A DNA stretch of 64,000 nt from Apostichopus japonicus (taxonomy: Eukaryota > Echinodermata > Holothuroidea > Aspidochirotida > Stichopodidae): assembly GCF_037975245.1 (NCBI RefSeq), contig NC_092579.1, forward strand, positions 3,622,001 to 3,686,000, read 5' to 3'. Under the pieces are notes generated by a model. The model saw only the letters and a list, made by a program, of their open reading frames with translations. It was not told where the DNA came from and did not search any database. Positions within the stretch are counted from its first letter, which is position 1; the number at the start of each line of letters is the position of its first letter. Shown here piece by piece: positions 49,576 to 61,500 of this stretch. Made by a program: the position numbers and the translations under genes.

Positions 49576-52500
49576 GTATACCATTACCACATGTTGCACT
49601 ATTTTTCGAGCTCGTAAACTCTTGTTTTGAGCCTAGGCTACATAACATGCACAGAACTACATAGATTGGTCTATTTGCCTTCCACTACTTGCTGGTGCTA
49701 TTACTGTTAGAGCCTAGTAGTACAGTTAAGCACTAGCCAACCTCATCCAGTGGACACCAAGTTACACTAGTTACAGTTGCACATAAGTTACAGTTTTCGA
49801 GTTTTCATACTACACACATTCGTTGAATGATTACAGTTACATAATTAATCCCGTCTTTCAGAATCAGAAGGTAATTTTTTTCTGGTATAGTCCTGGAGTT
49901 GCATTCCAGTTTTTTTACTTCTCCACTGCAACTTCGACTCCAGTAAAAAATCCTGTTACTAAAACTTGATGATGGGTGGTTACTTTTCAAAAGCATTTAT
50001 GAAGTTGTCTATATCTATGAATAACGATTTCCCAACTGGTCCTTCCTCAATAATGACTTCCCCGCTCCAACATTTACCGAAATTTAGGAAATGTGTTGTT
50101 CTCAAAAATGTTTATGAAGTAATATATATCTAATAATAATTTCTCTTCTGTGACTTCCAGTATCCCACTCCAGCAAAAAATAACATACTTCTGATCCCCT
50201 CTTATATTGAAGGCAAAGTCCTCTGCTTTGGCAAATTGATGTCAAAAGGAGACATTGCAAAGTAAATTGCAATTTAAATGAAATTCCTAACATTGGGCAC
50301 CTATACCAACAGAGGTTGGTCAAAGTAGTTGGGTTACTAATGGTCAATAAGAAATGTGGCTTGAAAATATGAACCTTTAATTTTCAGCCAACCACAGGGT
50401 ATTTTGAAATGGCAGTGAGTAATTTTGTGGTTTGTTACTGCAAGATAGTGGTGCCCGAGTTATGATGAAACCAACTTGTGCATATATATAGACAATATTT
50501 TTGCATATACTTTAATAATCATTTTGCTTGGCCTAGAGGCTGTCACTGAAAGGTTGGCCAGGTCTAATTTTGTTACTATTTCTGTTTTAGTGTGTTTGGA
50601 GAAAGTCATGCAAGATTTCAATCCAGTGACAGTGGAAGACCCTTGTTATTCACCTTTTCCAGATTTTACATTCAGTGACACTGTTTTTTAGTACTGATTA
50701 CTTCTTTACAATTTGTTGTACAGTAGTAAACATATAAGATATCGATATCATGGCTTGAGACTAAAAGGTGGTGCTTTACAAGATAGATGAAATGAAACGA
50801 TTTATCCTTGTCTTGTGTATGTCTAGGTATGCCGGCTGGAGAAATGATCGCTCTGGGACCAAAGCGAAGACCAGAGTCTTCCACAGAGGTCTCCAGGTCT
50901 GCCACCCCACCTGTTTCATCAGCAGAAAGAAAGAGAGAAGCTCCAGTGGGAATGTCCAGCAGCAGCAACATCTCAATTCCAAAGAAACCTAAGTTGAGTA
51001 GTCCAACACCTCTCGGCAAACCTTCTACAGAATTTCCCAAGAGTGGCAAGTTAACCCAGAGCAGTGGGAGTACCAGCTCAGTGCCCAGACCCACTTCAAG
51101 GAGTTTAGACGGTATTTAATTCTTTATATTACAAAGGGTGTGTTGCAGTATGGAGATATGAACAGTATATATATTTGGTTTTTGATACCATGCTGAATGC
51201 AAAAGGATCATTGTGCTACCAGTGGCATGTGTATGATGCCTTGGCTTGTAAGCTTACAAAATAAAGAAATAATAGGTTGGTTTAAATTATTGAGTTCAAG
51301 AACCCTATTTAATTGATGGAGTTCAAAGGTCATTTGAGGTCAACAGAGGTATAAGTCTGATAACCATGGAACACAAACATCGAAAGTTAAGCTTAAATGA
51401 ATTTCAAACTTGGTATGTAGATCTAGCTTAGTGAGTTCCAGAGCTCTAAGCATTTCTGTGAAAATCAAAGGTCATTTGATGTCAACAGAGTTCAAACTCT
51501 CCAAACATTGTAAACAAAGATAACTTTAATTGTAATGCTTGAATTAAAATGTTACTTCTTTTTTAGATCCACCTTAGTCAGTACAAGATTCCTATTGCTT
51601 TTTGTAAAAGTCATTTGTCATTTGTCAGTTGTAAAAGTCATTTTGTAAAGGTCATTTGAGGTCAACCAAATCAAAAGTGTGAAACCTTTGAAACACAAAC
51701 ATCTGAAAGAATAGCTTAAATGAATTTGGTAGTTGATATGTAAGTCCACAGTTATGCAAGTAACTCACAGATTACTTGAATTGAGTAGTGGTCAACACCT
51801 GAAAATCTTATGTGCAGTTGAATGTTCTCTAATATATAACATGTTGGCATGGAACCACTATTAAAGCCATTTGGCCTTTTTATATTTTTAAAAATATATT
51901 TTGATAGGAGATGTGATGAGAAGTTTGCTTCAGTTTAGCAGGCCAATCAGATTTTTGTTTGTGATTATCTTTGAAATGGAAAATAACTTGTACTGTGGCA
52001 CGCTCTCAACTATGTGTTTAGTACAGTAGTTGAATCCACAGTTTGCGGATTGTTGTCTTAATATCTGTGTGACCACCCCTGATGATGATTGTATTGCTTT
52101 GCTTCTATGAACATTCTGTGTTTGACAATTTTTTTTCAAGTGTTTGTTTGTTTGTTTTTGCTTTCTCCTCTCTCTGAAGTTTCACCCAGGGATCTGGTGG
52201 AAAAAGTCCTTGATGCCGATGCTAAAGAAGACGACAAAAGAATTGATGTTCTGCTGTGCGGTGCTCTCAGTTCTCTTAAAAATAGCCGGGCAAAACCTGA
52301 TGCAGCTCTCTTCATTGGTCTCATGTATTTGGCCAAAACCAAACCAATGTTATTTGAAACTGAGACAGTAGTAGATGTGAGTGTCTGTACTGTAAATGAA
52401 AGTTTGGTTTAAAATAAATTTGCTTATCTCAGAGGAGGGGGGAGAGAGGGGGGAGGCAGCGGTATTGGTAAACTGACAGTTAAGTAATTCCACTGGCAGT

Positions 52501-55500
52501 ATATGTAAGAATTTGCTTCAATTCTTTACACATGTCCAAAGATTTCAATTGACCCACCTTAGCCAAGGAATGATATTGATGTTACCTATTAGGGATGCAC
52601 CGGATATACGGTCCGGCCGGACTATCCGGCCGGATAGTGAGCAATTATCCGGTTCCGGTTCCAGCCAGATCTTTTTCAAACTTCGGCCGGATCTTTTTCA
52701 AAATCTGGCCGGATCTTTTTCAAAATCTGGCCTGAATTATTCCTTAAAAAGGTGTTGGTCAAATCAATGTAAACTATTTCCAAAAATTAATAAAAACATT
52801 CAAAGTAAGGAAAATTTAGGTTTAACATGTTTAATTTTATTTTCTCAATGGTCTGACCCACTGTTTCTAAAGATCAACCAAAATAATACTCCTTGTTTCA
52901 TACTTCTACTTCTTATTGATTTTCTTTTGTGTAATGAAAAAATCCGGTTCTGGCCGGATTTCATCCGGCCGGATTTCATGTACTATCCGGCAAAATCCGG
53001 TTCCGGCCGGATCAAAAAATTTGGATCCGGTGCATCCCTATTACCTACTGTATGATGCTGTGCTTGCCAGTATCTCAGCAAATAACAGATCTCTTTCATA
53101 GCCATCTAGGCTAATTAAATCAGGATTTTATCTAAGAATTTCTATAGATATCAATTCAGATGTTATCGGATCATCAGAACTCAACTGTGGACCACATTAT
53201 CTCACTTTTGGGGAGGACAGCCCAACAGCTTGCTACGTCAATAGACCCATTATGTGAAAAACTACTAAGTAACTTTAATATTGCTTTCCACTTCTTGTCT
53301 ATTACCAGGCGGTTTGTACTTTACTCAGGAGGGATGTCAGTGTCAGCTTCAAGAGTAAAGGAAATCCTCTGGTACCTATCTTAGCAAGTAATATCCTCAT
53401 GCATGCATTTCTCTATGAAGAAAACTGGCCAGAAATATTTGTCAAGGTAAGGTTGAGTCTACTATTGATAGTTTATTCTGTCTTTTGTGTAGGATGTAGA
53501 CCTTGCTGAAGAAGATAACTATTCTTATGCCTCGTTCAGTTAGAGGAACAGTGAAAAGCAGAGACAAACCCTTCCATCATGATTGGTCTATGTAAGGGCT
53601 GGGCAACCTTTTTGAATGAATGGGCCAGATATAAGTAGTGAAAAATGGACTGGGGCAGCATCTAACCAACAACCTGCTGTTATGTCAAACTTTTGATTCC
53701 GAGGACTTTCAAGCAATAGGTGTGTGTACTTAATCTGTATTTGCAAAAACATAATGTCAATACAGTACAGTTGATAATTAATGGGGATAAGAGGCCTACC
53801 TGAAAGAATCTTTAGTGCCCATGAATTCTAAGCAGCTAGCTCGTTTTTTGTGATGATGTAAAATAGATTGATTTTTTTTTCTTTCCTTGAGAAATCTACC
53901 GGGCCGTAAAAAAAATCACTGGCGGGCTGCATGCGGCCCGTGGGCCATAGGTTGCCCACCCCAGGTCTATGTGATAGAGATGAAAGAGATGAACAACCCT
54001 CCTCAAACAGCTGACAATAATCTTATTCCATTTGAGAAATATCACAGATTTAAAGGGATTACGCGCATATCGAAAAAGGAAAAAGCACGAGAGAAATGTT
54101 CGATATGTACCACCGTTGTTGTTCATGGTTTTTATATGTCACTTCAATGACTGGAAAATGACAGTGGTAGTTGTTAAAACTAAGGCAAAGGGCGAAAAAA
54201 ATGTTTTGGCAAAGTTAGCTTGGTGAAACCTCATTTTTCATGGTTTGTCAGATAAGCAGCTTAAACTAATTTGCATTTTTTTTTAAATGAACATTATGTG
54301 AACATTAAATGAACATTATGTAATTCCTTTTTGGAAAATGCACAGAATCACTTTAATGTTCCTTGAGACACAAGGGCAAATACTTGATCAAGTCTAAATA
54401 TGATATCATCAAGCCACATGTGCTTCATATTTTTTTTTTGGACGATTTTCTTTATGTATCTTAAAAGTTGAATTCTGTGATGAAAAATGTTGTTTGTAAA
54501 TGTTGAATCTAAAATATTTGAGTTCTTAACATGACCTAATGATGACATTGGTTTCAGTGTCAACAGGGTTAACATTAAACCCTCGGAAATATGGGGAAAA
54601 AACAAAGAGAAAGTGAAAGGTTTTAGATCCTAGTAGCACTATGTTATCACAGATTTATTTTGCTTTTAAATGTTTCCTGTATTTTAAATGTTTCCTGTAT
54701 ATTGTTTCAATTCCTGTAAAGCGCTTCGAGCAGCGTTGCTGATGAATGCGCTATTTAAGTACTATTTTATGATTATAATTATTATTTACAAAATGACAGC
54801 TCTCAGACAAGAAATGTAAACTAGAATATCTACCAAACACAGTAAAGTATTTCTTAGCTGTTTGGTGAGAGGGGGTGGGGGGGGGGTGTTGTTCTTCACA
54901 AGGATATCTGTTCTATAAGCTAAAGGTGATAGCTAGGTTTGTGTCACCTATTTTATATGGAATAGTTGACAGAAAGAGATATTAGTATGCAATGGTATAA
55001 CAGATTCCTATTGATTGATGCTGTTTCCTCGGCATTTATGTAAAATAGCTTTAATCAATGTTTAAAGGATACCCAGTACCTCATTAATTGAAGTTTAAGA
55101 CAATGCAATTATGAGGGATAAAAAAAAAATTGGATATTTTTTTGTAGGTAATGTACTCAATGGGCTCCATTGTTTTTTTTCCCTTTTTACAGGTTTATGT
55201 TGAAGATGCTGTTGCTGAGAGGGTATGGGTCGACCACCCGAAGAATCAAGGATTTGTGGCCAACATCATTACTGCGTTTGGTACCAAACCCATCCCAAAG
55301 CACCTATCAGTCATGGTGGACCCATCAAGAGGTGCAAGTACACCAACAGAAGGAGCAGGTGGAGGTGGAGGAGGTATGTGTAGTACAAAGGTGACTCAAC
55401 TAACATAGGACTGTAGTGACCCATAATGTCCCCATCTCTCTCCCCATTCCTTCTTTTTGGAAGACTGCTTAATAGCTTTAGAACTTCTCTTTGTGTGAGT

Positions 55501-58500
55501 GCTCATTTCAGGATAAAATCTTACTGCCCCTCTCTGTTTGGTTTGTTTAAAAAAATTCTGGGGGCTTGTGGTAAGTTTCAAATGTCATTTTCTCTCAATG
55601 TATAAATCATATATGCAGTGGTCTAACTAGGCCTTTTCAATTGGAGGGGGGGGGCTGATGGGGAGGGGGCAAAGGGTTCGAGTAGGGGAGGCCAGTTTTG
55701 CAAGCAACCAGTTCGGTCATTTTAGGTACTTTTACCCTATTCTCAAACACTTAAAACCATGGTAACAATACTGACATTATGAATGCTTCTTTATCCAAAT
55801 TGAGCAGTTACTGAGTTCCATCTAAAAAATATGAACTCAATATAACTGTAGAGAAAGTCAAGCGCGTATCCAGGATTTCATGTTAGGGGTTTGGGTTCAA
55901 GTGTTTGACCAGTCAACAAGAATGCCTTGTGCTCTCTGCGTGGGGTCCAGGGTCCTGCCATAGGGCCCCTTGTGGGGTGCAGGGGTGAAGCCCCTGGAAG
56001 CTTTATGATATTGTGGACGTTGTTGTTTGAATTCTGCCCATACTGTATACAACAAGCCTAAAAAGTTGGTAGTTTGCATTCCTTGACCATATGACTTGAG
56101 ACGCAATTGGTTTCAATTAATTTGTGAATTCCTGTCAATAACGGATTAGCTAACCCTTTTAAATGCATTTTGTAATTTTCATTCAATATTTTTTTCCCCC
56201 GCCAATATCAGTTGGAGGGGGGCAAGTTGGTGGGCAAGACATTTGACTGGGGGCTCCCCTATCCCTATACCCCCCCCCCCCCTGCTGGTTATGCAACTGG
56301 AGATATATGCTTTGGTGAAGTGTTGTTTTGTATTTTAGGGGTCTATTATCATTAATAATAAAAGAACCCCTGTACAGTTCTTTAACTACTTACCATTTGT
56401 TTTTTGGTTTCATTCTTATAGGAAGCCCACTTAGATCTGAAGATATGGACGTGGACATGATTTCTAGCTTTGGATCTGAAGACAAAGGAGACTCACCGAC
56501 CGACAGTGTCATGAACAGGTATGCAATAAGCATCAGAGTTTTTGTCAATATTTTGACCATACCTACCTAACTGTTGGTTGTTTTCACATGATTGGGTTTG
56601 CTGCATCTTTTGGCCTCTGTCTTCAAATATTAGTTTAACATCATCTGCCACAAGAATATCACATTAAATAGAACATTCGCAAATGTTACTTGATCTAGCA
56701 GAGGTAGAGACTATAGAAGGAATAACGATATTGTTTGATTTAAAAAATATGTGACGGTCAAACAGTGTAATTAAGCAGATTCGAGCCCATGTTAAACGTT
56801 TAAAGTGATGACGGCCGAATGTTTCCGAACAATTGATTTTGAAATACTTTCAGGTTTACTCTGATAAAAGAGCGTGTGGAGACGTACATCGTCAGTAACC
56901 TACGAGATCAGCTGACCAGACGGCAGGGTTTGGATATTCCTCGTACTTTATTGCGGCTCCTCGCCACTGCCTGCGGCTTGATTGAAGTTCGACTGATGGC
57001 AGCACCAAAGCTGGAGTTGTGGCTTCAGAATCCAAAGGTTGGTCTTGAGATCTAGTAAGCTCCTTTCTCCGTTTATTGATCTTTGGTTTGTATCCATTGA
57101 CCTTCCTCCCTCATCTCATCTGTCTTCTTCTTGCCTAGAGGCAAATAAGGCCTCCACAGAGCGTCTCCATTCGTCTCGGTCGGCAGCTGGGTTTCTGGCC
57201 TCGTTCCAGGATCGCCAACCAGTCCACTCTATCTCTTTGTCCACTGTCCTGCGCCATGTTGTTTTTGGTCGCCCTCTCTTTCTCTTGCCCTCTGGTGCCC
57301 AAGTCATGCTGATGTTGCTGTCATTGTTTGGGTTTTGTCGCAATATATACCCAATGAATTTCCATCTTCTTTTCTTAATATCAATGCTTAGTGGGCCCAT
57401 TTTTCCTTTGTGCTGACCCGTTCTTGCCATCTTATCCCTAGCACTCTCCTGAGCCATTTGTTATGAAAGATATTGACCTTCCTCACACACGCACACAATT
57501 CATTGCGAGATAAAAGAACGCACTGACGAAGCGGCCAGTGCTTTTCAGGATTTATCATTCGCTGCTCGGTTTTAAACTGGCATTTAGTCTGGAAGTGTTT
57601 CAAAGCTTTTTCCCCCTCTTATTGGGAAAAGGTCTTGGAATTATTATTCTTCGAATTATTGGAAAAATTCCCCCCCAATTGGAAAATAGGAGATGATAGT
57701 TTTCAAAAATTGAGGTACATTTATTTGAATTGATTTTGATTACAATGTGTAGCTTTTTGTTGGAGGTTCTCTTCAATTTATTGTACCTCACAGTTAAGAC
57801 TTTAACATTCTCGAGAAGTGCCAGTTTATATTCAGGTTTCAGGGTGTGCTTATTCAATAGTTTGATTTGAACTGAGAAAATGCTGATATATTAACCATCT
57901 ACGATACTCTTCTTGAACAATATTTGTATCTCTCTGTAGCTGACCAGACCAGCACAAGAGCTTCTTCTCTCTCTCTGCATCAACTGTTGTACTCACACCT
58001 CCAAGGATGTTGAAGTTATCGGTATGCTGATCAAGATGAGGGTGAAGACCAAACCTATCATTAACCATTATTTACTCTCTGTCAGGCAAGTACTCGTGAA
58101 CAAACCTATCATTAACCATTACATAATCTCTGTCAGGCAAGTACTTGTGAACTATTAATTCCTCGACACTTGGCATAAGTTGAGATTGGTTTTGGATGTA
58201 ACTGACCAGCAGTGATAAATCATTGTCTTTGTCGATATGTATATGTGCGAATTACACGTAGCTCATTTCCTAGTGTTAATATTGATTTTCATAACTCCGC
58301 TTGTAGCTCTTGGGTACAAATCACAGAAGTAACGTAAGCCTCATATTCATGCGAAAGTCTTTCATTGTGTGGTTTTATTTACATTTTGCGAACTTTTTTG
58401 AAAAGTCGCAAGCATGAAACTCCCCAACTTCCAACAAAGCACATGCTATGGTTAATAGTGATGTTTACTCTCCTGATATCTCATTCCCATTTGCTCAGAG

Positions 58501-61500
58501 AGTTGGTGGCTCAACATCCAGAGAACCTGTCCACTTTCTTGAAGCACACCATCTACAATGAATTGTCTACATCGAGGAATCCCAACAACATGCAATTGCT
58601 CTCTGCCATCTTTCAGCATAGTCCAGAGAAAGCTGCTAAGGTATGAATGTAAACAAAATAAAATAAAGCTGTTAGCAAACTGCTTATCCACTAGAGAGCC
58701 TGTGTAAGAGAATGTGTAAAGGTAAGTTGGCCTGACGTTTCGATCCTAGCAGGATCATCTTCAAAGGCTAAATGACAAGTAACAGTAACAGAAGGGACAA
58801 AAACACGCACAGAACACAGACAGGTTAATGAGCATGGTGAACACAAAGAGATAGATGTAAGGGTATTAGTGTACAAAGGTATGAATGTGACGGTTATAAC
58901 GATGGGTTTTATTCTCTGAGAGACAGGAACGAGTCCCATGTTCAGTCCTGTGTGGGATGTGTTTAATTAACATCCTAAAAGAAAAGACACTCTGGCTGTG
59001 GTGTCGGTTTTCTAGTTCCTCTAAGATATTTCCAGCTAAGTATACAACATTTTTGTATTTACACAGTTCATGTAAATAGCGTAATCATTCTAGATTTGGG
59101 CTTATTCATCGATAAATTGTGGAGAGTAGGTTTGGTTAAAATTAGTAGACTTTTGAGGTTTAATCATTATGCGGTCACATAAATCATTTCCGGTCACATA
59201 AATCATTGCCGGTTACATAAATCATTTTCGATTACATAAACCATTTACGGTCGTATAAATCATTTACGGTCGTATAAATCATTTTTCGGTCACATCATTC
59301 ATTTACGATCATATTAATTCTTCCGTCTCCGTTTTTCTTACAGGTCCTAGCCACGTCATTTCAGTCTCTGCTGTTACACAAGGATGATTACGTCCGGGCG
59401 GTCAGGGCACTTTTCAGAGAGATTGTCAAGACCCTGCGATATGAACTTTGTTTCTCAAAGTTTTGTTTGAGCCTTATGCAGGAGAGGAGCGACAGTGCTT
59501 TTGTCGATCTTGATGCAGCAATAAAGGTATCTAAAGTGAAAGTCAACAACCAATGAAAACTTTAAAAGACAGAAATTGTGCAAAACATTTCCTCAAGGAA
59601 GTGTGGCAAGATTGGATAAACAAATGTTTTTGTTGTTTATTTAAGGAAACTATTTATATATTTTTGTACCTGAGAAGATTATGCCAAAGCGGTTGTTGAA
59701 CGCGCAGTATCAGTTCAGTGTCAAACACCACCTTCATGATTTTAGGAAAGGGGTTCAGAAAATTATGAAGCTGGGATATATTCACACTCGTTCCTGCTGC
59801 TGCTAGGATGTACTCAGAAGATGAATGAAAGTGTCCATTGCGCCACATGCTGTCGTGATACGGGATATAAAGGCCACCTTTTTAATAAAGTAAAACTCAC
59901 TGAAAACAATAGACACACCAAAGTGCTGAATAAATTACAAATTAAACAACTTCCAGCTCTACATATAATAGCAACTCTGAAGAGGTCAACAAAACCTAGT
60001 TAGTTCCTGCTCGATTTCTTAAACCAGGAAATTTATCAGAAGGGGGAGGTGATGGGACTGGGGGGGTGGGGTGATGGAGAGGGAACATTCGTACTACATT
60101 AACTTTTGCTTCTCCATCTGTTGAAATGGCCTTTTATATATAATTGATTTGTGTTTAAGAATCGTTTCACTGTTTGCTTGTTAACCCTTGTGTAAGAATG
60201 TGACAGCATCACCAACTTTGTTTTGTGTGTATCAAAAATCCTTCCATCCTTCTTATTAATTATTCTTATTGTTTTAATTAGGATCGTTACCTGAAGGCCA
60301 ATGTCGATGTGGTGTGTCTGACATCACTCCTCAGTGTCACCCCTCAGGTCAGAGAGGCAGTCAATGCATACACAAGGGGAGACAAAAAAGGTATTTCAAA
60401 TTCGTTAAGCATTTTTCACCTTTCTCCTTCATTTCCCACTTTTCAGGGAAAACTTGTCTTCGTGCTGTTGGGTGATCCTCTTTTTGCATAAATTTTAAAT
60501 TTTCCTTTATATGTCGTAAAATTTTTCTGTACTGTTCTGATCCATGGAATTGTCTATAACTTAACAGATGTTTCAATATCATAAATCAGTTTTTTATCTC
60601 GAAAGCAATTTGACACGAAAGCTGACAGTGAATGGGGAGAACGACCAATCATAGGTCTTGAAGATATTAATGATTTTATTGACAGATTTAAATATAACGT
60701 GACAAATTGAGACATATAGTCATGTTATTACAGACAGAGGTTAAAATAACCTGTTACCTAATACCTTGGTTGCATGGGAATCTTCTCTGCATGTCAGAAT
60801 TTAAGGTTGAGAATTGTATTAAAACTTTATACATTTTATTTTACATGAATGCATCAAATTAAAAATATTTAGAGCTTTAATTAAAAATACTTGATATGAT
60901 TTGATGTAAGATAGTTTGAAAAGAATTATCTGTTGAATAACTCTCTAGAACAAAAACGTTAAAGACGATCAATTTGAGTTGTATCATAGTTTTAGTTAAA
61001 CTCCTTTGTTCTGTCTGGTATATCTATATCTCTTTCAGAAATGCTTTGTATTAGCTCCTATAAAAAGACTCATATAATTCTGGTTTCAAGTTTTGTCCAC
61101 TGTAACATAAATTTGAGCTGTCGTTTGAACCAATATAAGATCAATATTTGATTTATTCTTATTACTTTCTGAGAATTGCTTCATTTTAGTCACATATCTC
61201 TTGACTACCTATACTGGGAAAAATTTCAATTTTCAACCACCTTTAAATTATTTTTATCTCAATACATTACATGTATAGAGATATTGTAACAGTAAGTGGG
61301 ACTTTCTCTTCTCTTAAAAATTTTTCAGCGTCTTCAAACAAAGTTCTTTTTCTCTGGAATTTCCAGAGCAAGAATATATCATATAGACCAACAAAAGTTA
61401 CTATTTTTTATTCCAGAATTGTATCTCATTCTGTGACTTTTTCACCGATTTATGTCCAAATCGGGCCAATTTGGACTGAAAACACACTTTGGCAGACCTG

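Noticed and set aside
50476-50691. 71-residue frame just upstream as the INTS1 first exon
   Set aside because: It does not join exon 2 through a donor, and the 49536-49575 exon fits phase and the basic N terminus better.
52513-53055. 180-residue open frame in INTS1 intron 3
   Set aside because: It is produced by the repeated GGCCGGAT words of the MITE at 52590-53040.
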